Assembly: GCA_009801015.1 (NCBI GenBank)
Contig: VHZZ01000932.1
Coordinates: forward strand, 105,731-135,774
Direction of reading: 5' to 3'
DNA: 30,044 nt
From: Silene noctiflora
Lineage: Eukaryota; Streptophyta; Magnoliopsida; Caryophyllales; Caryophyllaceae
Of the stretch, positions 21,676 through 30,044 are shown piece after piece (within the stretch, counting starts at the first letter, position 1; each line of letters starts with the position of its first letter). The notes below the pieces were generated by a model. The model had not been told where the DNA came from and did not search any database. It saw only the letters and a program-made list of their open reading frames with translations. Both the position numbers and the translations under genes were made by a program.

Positions 21676-23180
21676 TGTGATACCTCCTCTTACCTGGTCA
21701 AGGTAATCGGGAATGTCACCATCTCGATTTCCGAGGCAATGAATTGGAACTTCAATTACACAACATTTATAGAAATAACGTATTTAATGATTTATATATA
21801 TGAATAAATGAATAACAAAATGTGCATCATACATGATACAACTCAACTAAGGTCTATGTCATCTACTATGTGACTATGGAACTCGACTCCAAATATACGT
21901 AGCACGACCCATATCCCGATCGTCACCATATCTAAACCTGTACTCCAAACTATTCCCCATATGATCGGAAATATCATATAGATCATCACAGGCAATTAAA
22001 GAAGGTGACAATTTACACATAGTCACACACATTAATTTCAATAATACAAACATTCACGGAATGACATGTAAATATGAACATGCAATCCAATAATGAAACA
22101 CACAAGTCACAAGTCTCCATCCACCACAACTCACGTCCATATAAACCGGTGACACCAATCGCAAAACTGCCACCAAATAGCCGGACCACAGTTCGTAAAA
22201 CAGGTACATAGGACGCACTCGTGGTACCGAGGGCGAGCTCTAACCGGACTCATGCCAGACTTCGTGACACCGCAAGAGTCCCTCCATACTCAAGCCATAA
22301 ACGTGCACGTCCTTTTGGAGTAGGAAACTCTGAGGAGCGATCCTAGCATAAGACAGTCTCCCGAACAACCTTACGTCTCCTCAACAACCATACAACACAA
22401 CCATAACTCCACCAACAACCTCCCACATCCACCAACAATCACATGTACACAATAAGCTAATAAGTATAATGCTTTCATATGCATAACGATTACCAAATAT
22501 GCCTCTTTCTCATGTATGATGAATGTCAAGTATGCCATGTATCAATATGCACCAACAACCACAACCATGCCTCAATATACAATCCCCCATCAACATGTTA
22601 TAATGCAATCCCACAATCACAACTATCCATTAAGGCACAATTATCCAACCACATGTTATAATGCAAATCTAATTACCATGTAAGATAAACAACAACTAGA
22701 ATCACATTTGTAAACATATGAGTAAGCATCCATGTTACTAAAACCGAGTAGGAAAACCTTGCCTTTTAACAATCTCCTTAAGCAACTCGAGACAACCAAG
22801 AATCTGTCTCATAAAATCGTCTCATCCTACATAAATCACAGAGTTACTATCACAATACATCCTATCACAATACATCCTATGCTCTTATAATATATAAAAC
22901 TCTTTTTTATTATTCTTTAATTACTCATAATACTTATTATAATCACTAATTAACATTATTCATAAAACCCCCCAAAATTTAGGGTTTGGTGAAAGCATAA
23001 AAAGGTGAGAACTTTGACTTACAAGATGAAAGCAAGAAGGAGGAAGGTGTAAGATTTTCAAATTCATGCTCACACAATATGGGAGGAGGCTAAGGAGGGT
23101 TTTATAGAGGAGGGAGAGGATTTGAAGGCTTTAGAGATACAAAGAAGGAAATGATTTAGGGTTAGGTGGATTTTAGTTCC
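21676..23180 (-). mobile_element. Diverged Tekay-like gypsy LTR
   Basis: It begins TGTGATACC and then follows the start of the LTR at 26796, with shared blocks such as TTACCTGG, GTCACCATCTCG and TTTCCGAGG. It also shares AGTAGGAAAACC and CCTT near 22750, and the AAACCCCCCAAAATTTAGGG stretch near 22970. Its first 300 bp are closest to the relic at 690-1034 in reverse orientation. The U3 dyad array and the GTATTACA end are missing: a Cassandra-type LTR begins at 23181 and LTR sequence does not resume after it. A 15-bp direct duplication (CTATCACAATACATC) lies at 22847-22876. No coding frame is present. Confidence 0.65.
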
Positions 23181-23550
23181 TTTAACACCCAACCCAAACC
23201 CTGGGTCGATGGCGGTCACTCATGGTAGCTCGTCAGGCTGTGTATATGACCCACATATCAACACGGGTCCCTTCCAGCACATTGTGTCCTCACTTCTACG
23301 TATTCCAGGAACCTTCCCAAGAGGTCACCCATCCTAAGACTACTCCCAGCCCACCACATCACGCTTAACTGTGGAGTTCCTTTGCATGGGCAACTAGAAA
23401 AAAAAGTGCACTTTGTTGATATGAGTAGTGATTTCAATCCCTTTAAGCACTACTCAGATTTTAAGCTTATAAGTTGACCTCTTCAAGGGGTTACCCTACC
23501 CGAATAACGTCTTCGGTTCAGTGGATTTGATGAGAGCCTAGATCGTCACA
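23181..23550 (-). mobile_element. Cassandra-type TRIM LTR, probably solo
   Basis: On the minus strand it starts TGTGACGATC and ends GGGTGTTAAA, close to the TG...CA of an LTR. It is 370 bp long and contains a 5S-rRNA-like block, which identifies Cassandra, a small non-coding retroelement of plants. Neither a tRNA-Met primer site on the expected side nor a second LTR copy is visible, so it is probably a solo LTR. A 5-bp target duplication could not be recognised, perhaps because of decay at the 23181 end. Confidence 0.75.
23306..23390 (-). other. 5S-rRNA-like block inside the Cassandra-type LTR
   Basis: On the minus strand the block contains AACTCCACAGTTAAGCGTG, then GGGCTGGGAGTAGTC, then AGGATGGGTGACCTCTTGGG. 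These match the internal half of plant 5S rRNA, including the box A and box C regions used by RNA polymerase III. About seven extra bases follow AAGCGTG and the 5' half of 5S is not recognisable. It is part of the retroelement LTR, not a functional 5S gene. Confidence 0.85.
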
Positions 23551-24576
23551 CCTCATCAAACAATATTTATAAATCCAACGAACAACTAGCAAGTGGTAAG
23601 TTGGAGTCAATCCATGGGACGGTGTGTTTTGGGTTCTAAGTCTATGTATCTCAATTTATACAAGTGTCACAATAATTGGGGTTTTGGGTTTATAATGCTA
23701 AAATAATGAAAGTAAGTAAATAGAAAGAAAGGTAAACGCAAACAATGGAAGTAAAGATGTAAACAAATGGAATAACAAGCACTAGAGTGTCATGGTTTCA
23801 TAGGGGAAACATGGTATGATCATAGTAATGAATCCGGTAAACGATTGTAGTTGTGTTGGGATCGATTTAATTTATGTCTTACAATCCTTAGAGAGATTTA
23901 GGTCTCGGAGGCGAGCTTATAGCTTTACAACACCTACAAGGATTTCGTTCTGCCTATTCAATTATATGCATGGTCTAACAATCCTTGAGTTGATTTATCT
24001 CTTACAAGTCTTGTTGAAAGGATAAAGAATTATGCGAGGTTGTCAATCAAGTATTTCGTCAAACATAACAGGTGCATAATTTGAAAACACAACATTCAAT
24101 CATTCATATGAACTCATTAAACAAAGATCTAAACCCATGGTTACCCCTGTAATCCCCCACTAACCCTAGCAACAAGACTACTCACTGCACATCATGATTA
24201 GCATGTCATAAATGTTGTCACTCATCTTAACAAGCATAAACATGATGAACAAGTAAAGGAAATAACAAAGGATTAATGAAATAAGAGATGTACCAACTTG
24301 GAAAGTAGATGAACATAAATAAATGAGAATCCTTGAATAAAGATGGAGACTTATCACTTAGTCTTCAAATACATACCTAAGAGATCCAAATGTAAACTAT
24401 TGAAAATGTAAAGAATAATTGTTGAAAGATTAAAGTACTTTGTTGAATGATTAAAGATTACTCTAAGAGAGTTTAATCTAATCTAAGCAGGCTTGATCTA
24501 CTCTAATCTACTCCTAATCCTCACTAAGGAGGCTTAACCTAATCTAAGGAGCTTAACCTTAAATTATTACAATGTA

Positions 24577-24590
24577 GGGTATTTATATGG
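24577..24590 (-). promoter_or_regulatory. TATA box of an LTR-like promoter
   Basis: Minus-strand CCATATAAATACCC is a strong match to plant TATA boxes. Transcription would run toward lower coordinates. The dyad array at 24719-24853 lies about 130-265 bp upstream. Confidence 0.55.
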
Positions 24591-24718
24591 GTTACAAAAT
24601 TAGGGTTAACTAAGGGCTTAAATGACGATTAGGCCCCTTAAGGAAGTCCAAATCCTTGTTAGAGCTAGAGCAACTCGTGGGGCTCCTTGCCTTGGTGTGG
24701 AAGAGGTCCTGTTGTTGA

Positions 24719-24853
24719 GCTCTAGCGAGCTGAGTATTGCTCGCGCGAGCTAGTGGGGAGCTCGCTTAAGCTGAGGGGAGCTCGTGCGAGTTAGGAGCAT
24801 TAAGGCTGATTCTGGAGCACAACACGAGCGAGTTGTATCCATCTCGGGCGAGT
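24719..24853. repeat. Array of GCTCG-nn-CGAGC-like dyads
   Basis: Six 12-bp units start at 24719, 24739, 24760, 24780, 24822 and 24842 (steps 20, 21, 20, 42, 20). The second unit, GCTCGCGCGAGC, is a perfect palindrome; the others have one or more arm mismatches. The step of 42 equals two normal steps, as if one unit had been lost. The design resembles the array in the Tekay-like LTRs, with G/C instead of A/T at the arm ends. Confidence 0.8.
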
Positions 24854-25500
24854 TGTTGCTCAGCTTGACAAATAGACCTCGGATCATAAAATGGGCGTCA
24901 TTTTCTCATCCGGACTCCTATTTGAGTGATTCAAGAGCCTAGACCACTTGATTTTTCGAGGCCGTTCCATATATCATATTCCAAGAGCCAACCAAGAATT
25001 TATTGGTTTGGATCCAAGAGATTTCCTCTTGTAGTCGCTCCTTTGTTGTCATTGTTGAACAATAACTCGAGGGGAGTTTGCATCCAAACCATTCCAAATC
25101 TTGCTTTATTGACTAAGTCCTTTATTATCGGTCTCCTCTTTGATGCTTGATCTTTGGATGCGATCAATTTAGCTCCGAAATGTTCCAATTAAGCAAGGTT
25201 AGCACTCTTATCCTACCAAAGGCACCAAAACCTCATCGAATAACAAATATGAAGTTAAAGACAAGAAACGCCCCTAATAATCACATAAAAGCATGTGGAA
25301 TGAGGCTAGTTAGAGGACTAAATTTGCATGAATACGAGTAACATCAAATATCACCAAACCAATCCTTTGCTCGGCCCGAGCAAAGAGGTGACTAGAACCG
25401 TGACCTTTATTTAAACTATTCTAATAACATAGCCAATGTGAGACAATTAGCGGGTCTCATTCTGCCCCTTCAACTCACAACAAGACATTCATGAGGTAGA

Positions 25501-26795
25501 ATGCCTTTTTTTAAGGAAAGGTGGGGCTTGCCTGGCGATTCATTCTACATGAATCACATAATCAAAACAAAGGATGCATCTATAAAACAATAGCCACTTT
25601 CCTTATCTAAGTGGCGGAAATCAACTAAATGGGAAAAAATACAAGGGCACACACTCCGTCATAGATACTAGTTTTCCAAGACACTAAGTTCAAGAGGATA
25701 CAAACAAGTCACCTCCAATTGGTGTCAAACTAGGCTACTTTTGTCCATAATCACTAAATGCCTTTGTCAAGGGCGATCAGATGGAATGGAAGGATGATCT
25801 CTATGATGTTAGTGGCATATGACATGACAAGTCTTGGATTCTATATAAGTGTAAAGGTCAAGGATCGTCCAAGCTCAACAAGATGGCATAACAAAAAAAT
25901 TGGGAATTAAATGCTCAATTCTTTAAAAAAAAGTGGATTTGACTAACATTCAAAATTTGACCTCATTCAACTTTCACATTTCAAAACATTAGATGGGGCT
26001 TGTACCTCTCTTTCAAATGTCCTTTGCTTTTGCCAATGCTTATTAGGCAATCGGTTAACCTCTAGACAATAGCTTTTTCGGGGTGATAGTCAATTTATGT
26101 TTGGGTGGTTGAATTCACAACCATATGGGGGCCCAATTCAATGGATCCCTCTCCAAAGCACATCGAAGTGGTATGCCTCCATCAAATATAACTCACTTTG
26201 TGACATTTCAATACAATTGAGGTTTACATAGCAATTAAAATTGATCCACAACAAAAACTTTGAAATGAGCATTACCAACTTATTCATGAAAAATATTTTT
26301 GCGTTGCCAAACCACCGAGTCTATCAAGGTCCCCTAGACAAGTTAATCGAGTCCATATCACATCATAGGGTTGGATAAGGTGACTCATATGCAAACCCTT
26401 GACTAGGCCTTAGCTCATGGGACAAAAGATACTAGTATGACACAACCTAGAGTTTCTTGAATGTATTCTAGTCAACAAAGTCTCAAGGAAAAAAAGTATC
26501 TACAATGGCCTTATATACACTTGTCAAGCTTCCCAATTAGGCATTTTCATAAAATTTTCCAAATGCAAACTACATGCTATGATTCAACTATATATATACA
26601 AGTAATTCATATACTTCTATCAACTATATGACAAGTAATCTAAATGCAGGCTTTTAACAACACATAGTAACCAAGCCCCAATGCAAAAATTTACCACATT
26701 GTCATTAACATAAAAAGAGTAGGGATAAGAGGTTGAAACGATCAGACCATGCGACTCTTCATGAATGTCTTAAGGATGTCTCGAATGTGGTATAG
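25501..26795. other. Non-coding sequence, repeat type unknown
   Basis: No reading frame with a recognisable product, no RNA gene and no clear repeat limits. It lies between the LTR-like region and the Tekay LTR at 26796 and may be the internal part of the same non-coding element. The last 5 bp, TATAG, would be one target-duplication half of the Tekay element. Confidence 0.4.
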
Positions 26796-27210
26796 TGTAA
26801 CACCCCCATACTCCGAGGTACCTTACCAGGACTACCTCAAGGCATAAGGATGTTACCATCTCGGTTTCCCGAGGTAGTGAACATCACAGAAACAATAAAG
26901 AAACATTATTATTAATAGTAACGTTAAAAGATTACAAAATCATCTTTTAATACGGAGTACATGGCCAACTGAACTGAACAAAAGAAATGTAAACTAATGT
27001 CTGCGGAAGCTACTACTGTGTGACTCCACCCTGCTAATCCCCCGCGTGATCAGCAACCATCATAGTCAAAACCTGTTAGATAACCTGCTCACCATCCCTT
27101 AATGGATCATCACAGTTTTCAAAATAATAAACGGGGTCAGTCAGCTGAACAATCATATACAACATAATTTACGCAACAAACATCACCACCATACTACATC
27201 AATCACAAGT

Positions 27211-27358
27211 AACCGACTACACACCGAAGTATGTAGCCCTTCCAGTGGAAGACCGCAGCCAACCACCTAATCCACCCAAATAATAACCGATTACACACCG
27301 AAGTGCGTAGCCCTGCCAGTGGAAGACCGCAGCCAACCACCTAAACCACCCAGATAAC
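27211..27358. repeat. 74-bp tandem duplication within the LTR
   Basis: Two units, 27211-27284 and 27285-27358, both begin AACCGA(C/T)TACACACCGAAG and share the CCAGTGGAAGACCGCAGCC block. The solo LTR at 1419-6221 has a single related unit (near 1855-1890), so the duplication arose after the two copies diverged or is polymorphic in the family. Confidence 0.85.
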
Positions 27359-27900
27359 CATGTCCCTTAATGTGCACATCCCCCCTACGCTGCGAGAACG
27401 CAGGAGGCGAACGATGGGATGAGTCCACCTCTCACAATGGCTCACAAAATAATATCACAATAATCAACATCTCCAACCACCATCACCATCCAACTCCGCC
27501 ACCATAATATAGCACAAACATATAATCATATCATAACACAACCGTCACATTATAGCATACAATTCGACAGACAACTGAGTAGGAAAACCTACCTTTTCAG
27601 CAATATCAATCAATCAAGCGATTCAGAAACCTTCCTCTATGAATTCTCCTCCTATAACGAATTAAAACATATCATAAGACAATTTCCCCTCAAAACCCCC
27701 AAATCATTAATTAGGGTTCAACACTATACATTAAAGATGCAATAAGACACGTACCCTTGCAAATCCGATCTCAAGACACGCAGAAATGCTAGCAAAGCTT
27801 GGATTCTTGCTGCGGAAGTGAAGGTTAGAAGGAGAAGCAGTATGTCGTCTAGGTTTTCTTTTGTTTTGAAAGTGTAAAAGTGACTTACTGCTTCCCGTCT

Positions 27901-27912
27901 CTATATTTATAA
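27901..27912 (-). promoter_or_regulatory. TATA box of the Tekay LTR
   Basis: Minus-strand TTATAAATATAG starts about 30 bp downstream of the nearest dyad of the U3 array. Position and sequence fit the LTR promoter, with transcription toward lower coordinates. Confidence 0.6.
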
Positions 27913-27941
27913 TTTCCGCGCAAAACCCGATGCGAATCGGA

Positions 27942-28101
27942 CACTCGGTCGAGTGAGTGACACTCGACCGAGTAGCAAACAGTCGACCGAGTGCAGTGCA
28001 CTCGACCGAGTACATTGCACTCGTCAGAGTTCCCCACTCCAGAACACTACCAGATTGACACAACGGGGCACTCNGTCGAGTACCATGTACTCTACCGAGT
28101 G
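27942..28101. repeat. U3 array of ACTCG-nn-CGAGT dyads, 19-bp period
   Basis: Seven 14-bp units start at 27942, 27961, 27980, 27999, 28018, 28069 and 28088. Steps are 19, 19, 19, 19, 51 and 19. Cores are mostly GT or AC instead of the AT seen in the solo LTR. The last unit ends 29 bp from the LTR end. One undetermined base lies in a unit (28074). Confidence 0.9.
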
Positions 28102-28130
28102 TCCCTACATTGAAAATACCGAGTATTACA

Positions 28131-28143
28131 GTCTTCCCTCCTT
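28131..28143 (-). other. Polypurine tract of the Tekay element
   Basis: Minus-strand AAGGAGGGAAGAC directly precedes the LTR start TGTAATACTC. Upstream of it TTCGGGGACGAAGTTC is a sequence often seen at this place in plant chromoviruses. It fixes the LTR boundary at 28130. Confidence 0.85.
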
Positions 28144-28350
28144 AAAAATGAACTTCGTCCCCGAATTTCAACCATACCACAACAGACAGCGCTATACCGA
28201 TAACACTACTGCACAACCAACACAAAACACAACCAAACCCCCATCTTATCCCGACAAACATGCAAAACTTGACTCGAAAACATAACAAAACTATAGAAAC
28301 CACAGAAAAAAACCGATGCGATCATCTCCTACCTCCTAAAAGAAACAAGG
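28144..28350 (-). mobile_element. 3' untranslated region of the Tekay element
   Basis: About 200 bp between the pol stop codon at 28351-28353 and the polypurine tract. No further feature seen. Confidence 0.7.
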
Positions 28351-30044
28351 TTACGTCCCCGTAACCAACCATACCTGATTAAACAGATGCGGATACCGTT
28401 CCCTCATCTTATCCTCAGCTTCCCAAGTCTCTTCTTCAACATTATGATTAGTCCAAAGTACCTTGAGTAGCACGGTCTCACCATTCCTGGTCTTTCGCAC
28501 CTTATGGTTCAGTTTTTCCTTTGGAACCTCTACATAAGTCAAAGATTCATCTAGCTCGATATTCTCCACCCTCAGAACATGGGAAGGATCACTAACATAC
28601 TTCCGAAGCTGCAAAACATGAAAGACATTATGCACCCATTCTAACGCTGGTGGCAATGCCAAACGATAAGCCACCTCCCCGATGCGATCCAGAATCTCGT
28701 AGGGCCCGATTAACTTATGACTTAACTTTCCCCTCTTGCCAAAACGCATGACACCTCATATAGGTGATACTTTCAGCCGAACCTTATCACCCACCTGAAA
28801 CTCAACATCCCTGCGGTGCAAATCAGCATAACTCTTTTGCCGATCCTAGGCTGCTCTCATCTTCTGTCGAATCAACTTCACTTGCTCGATCATATCCTGA
28901 ACCATTTGTGGTCCCAAAACCACAGTCTCAGCACTGTCGTCCCAACAGATTGGACTCCAACACTATCTCTTATACAAAGCCTCAAATGGTGCCATCCCAA
29001 TACTCGTATGAAAACTGTTGTTGTAAGAAAACTCTATCAAGTCCAGTCTATCTTCCTAACTGCCTTCAAATTCCATGACACAAGCACTCAACATATCCTC
29101 TAAGGTCTTAATGGTCCCCTCAGTCTGACCATCTGTCGCAGGATGAAAGGTTGTACTCATCTTTAAGGTTGTACCCATCAACTCCTGCAACTCTTGCCAA
29201 AACTTAGATATGAAACGCGCATCACGATCCAACACAATGTCTTTTGGCACTCCGTGAAGGAGAATCACATTCTTATTGTACCCATTAGCCAACTGTAGCT
29301 TACTCCAAGTGTCCTTCAGTGGTATGAAGTGAGCCGACTTGGTTAGTCGATCCACAATCACACAAATCATGTTGTTGCCCCGCTGAGTCCTCGGTAAGCC
29401 CACAATGAAGTTCATGGAAATGGACTCCCACTTCCATTCAGGTACATCAATAGACCGAATCTTCCTCTAAGGTCGACGTTGTTCCCCTTTAACCCGCTGA
29501 CAAGTGAGACATCTAGCTACAAACTCCGCTGTCTCCCTCTTCATCCCATGCCACCAAAAGGTCTTCTTTAAATCCTTGTAAAGCTTATCACCACCTAGAT
29601 GTACTGAATAAGGCGTACAGTGAGCCTCAGTCATTATCATCTTTCTCAACTCAGCATCACTAGGAACACCCCATCTGCCATCAAACCTCAAACTCCCATC
29701 GGTATGGACTGAAAACCTCGACACCGTCCCTTTCTCCACCGCAGCTCTCCACTCTCGAAGCTTGGGATCATCCACTTGCTTAACTGTGATCTCATTATAT
29801 AATGCAGGCTCCACAGTCAAATTTCCCAGAGCATCCCCTTTCCTGATCATATGAATCCCCATTCTTGTCACCTCATCTCGCAATCTCATTAGTAACATGG
29901 TTGTGCATAAGGAATACACAATCTTCCGACTCAAAGCATCAGCAACCACATTAGCTTTCCCCTCGTGGTAGATTATCTCCATATCATAGTCACCGATTAA
30001 CTCCATCCATCTTCTCTGCCTCATGTTCAACTCCTTCTGGGTGT
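28351..30044 (-). pseudogene. Tekay/Del chromovirus pol: RNase H end, integrase, chromodomain; five stops
   Basis: One reading frame, open at the right edge, holds the end of RNase H (ELNMRQRRWMELIGDYD, then KANVVADALSRK). Then comes an integrase with an HHCC zinc region (YSVHLGGDKLY, then CLTCQ) and a core with VDRLTKSAHFIP, LDRDARF and DGQTEGTIKTLEDML. A chromodomain near 28381-28533 (KVRKTRNGETVLLKVLW, then EETWEAEDKMRERYPHLF) ends the protein at the TAA at 28351. Chromodomains of this group steer insertion to heterochromatin. Stops at 29467-29469, 29056-29058, 28963-28965, 28846-28848 (all TAG) and 28756-28758 (TGA) break the frame without any frameshift. The integrase core reads SMNFIVGLP where the first catalytic Asp is usually found, so the enzyme would be dead even without the stops. 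Protease, reverse transcriptase and gag lie outside the window. Confidence 0.93.
28381..28533 (-). other. Chromodomain-coding segment
   Basis: Residues of about 50 aa at the C-terminus of the integrase frame match the chromodomain of Tekay/Del chromoviruses, with the LLKVLW strand and the ETWEAED motif. The segment itself contains no stop and is the reason for the lineage call. Confidence 0.85.

Larger units (their letters stand above)
23551..25500 (-). mobile_element. Non-coding sequence with an LTR-like minus-strand promoter
   Basis: No protein domain is recognisable on either strand. On the minus strand a TATA box (CCATATAAATACCC, 24577-24590) is preceded by a regular dyad array (24719-24853), the arrangement of an LTR U3, and is followed by about 1 kb of untranslated sequence. 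I think this is a long LTR of a family I cannot name, but TG/CA ends, primer site and target duplication were not found. Frames such as 24926-25150 look accidental. Confidence 0.4.
26796..28130 (-). mobile_element. 3' LTR of a Tekay/Del chromovirus (1335 bp)
   Basis: It runs from TGTAACACCC to GTATTACA with short inverted ends. The pol frame and polypurine tract next to 28130 show that it is the 3' LTR of a minus-strand element whose 5' part lies beyond the window. It contains a leader hairpin (27092-27105), a 74-bp tandem duplication (27211-27358), a TATA box (27901-27912) and the U3 dyad array (27942-28101). Its mate at 1419-6221 is clearly related but diverged. Confidence 0.9.

Noticed and set aside
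23306-23390. A functional 5S rRNA gene
   Set aside because: Only the inner and 3' parts match, with an insertion after the box A region, and the block sits inside a Cassandra-type LTR.
23176-23555. Target-site duplication around the Cassandra-type LTR
   Set aside because: GTTCC before and CCTCA after do not match; either the left boundary is off or the duplication has decayed.
24926-25341. Overlapping short frames on both strands
   Set aside because: No domain and no support from composition; they appear accidental within a non-coding repeat.
27942-28101. CRISPR-like array of regularly spaced palindromes
   Set aside because: Spacing is 19 bp from unit start to unit start, leaving about 5-7 bp between units. 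This is plant DNA inside an LTR, and there are no cas genes.
27953-28285. Opposing 110-codon frames on both strands at 27731-28285
   Set aside because: Both lie in the LTR and adjacent untranslated region and translate the dyad array; no domain or codon bias is apparent.
28764-29103. Plus-strand frames of 95-104 codons
   Set aside because: They are antisense to the integrase frame, which has clear family motifs on the minus strand.

Overview
This is nuclear DNA from a flowering plant, almost entirely nested and decayed transposable elements with one plausible host gene. Evidence for a plant: a Ty3/gypsy chromovirus of Tekay/Del type with a C-terminal chromodomain, a Tat-type gypsy gag, a Ty1/copia pol of Tork/Tnt1 type, an L1-type plant LINE, an LTR carrying a 5S-rRNA-like block (Cassandra type), and a secreted cysteine-rich prolamin-like (ECA1-type) protein. 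The repeat style makes me think of Caryophyllales, but that is only an impression.

Layout. 1-114 is the end of a Tekay-like LTR. About 700-1418 is the LTR end, primer-binding site and leader of an opposite-strand Tekay-like relic. A solo Tekay-like LTR (1419-6221, 5-bp target duplication ATGAT) inserted into that leader, and a 5'-truncated LINE (2143-5611, 16-bp target duplication) then inserted into the solo LTR. A minus-strand Tat-like element fills 6276-14713: a 2.3-kb 5' LTR, an R-type primer-binding site, a broken gag, no recognisable pol, a 3' untranslated region with tandem repeats, and a truncated 3' LTR. It abuts a decayed copia pol (14714-16783), followed by LTR/leader-like sequence to about 19.2 kb.

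From 19.2 to 21.5 kb is AT-rich, relatively repeat-poor DNA holding the one host-like gene, a 135-aa prolamin-like secreted protein on the minus strand (20328-20735). After it come a diverged Tekay-like LTR (21676-about 23180), a Cassandra-type solo LTR with a 5S-like block (23181-23550), about 3.2 kb of non-coding sequence with an LTR-type minus-strand promoter, and finally the 3' part of a minus-strand Tekay element: LTR 26796-28130, polypurine tract, and pol (RNase H end, integrase, chromodomain) with five in-frame stops, running off the right edge.

The most interesting structure is an array of short dyads (arms ACTCG/CGAGT around a 2-bp core) in the U3 of the Tekay-like LTRs. The spacing is 19-21 bp with one conserved 51-bp gap, close to whole helical turns. 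A separate element at 24.7 kb carries a similar array (arms GCTCG/CGAGC, steps of 20, 21, 20, 42 and 20 bp) upstream of its own TATA box. This looks like a phased protein-binding module. A second one is a hairpin in the LTR leader that keeps its pairing while its sequence and length differ between subfamilies.
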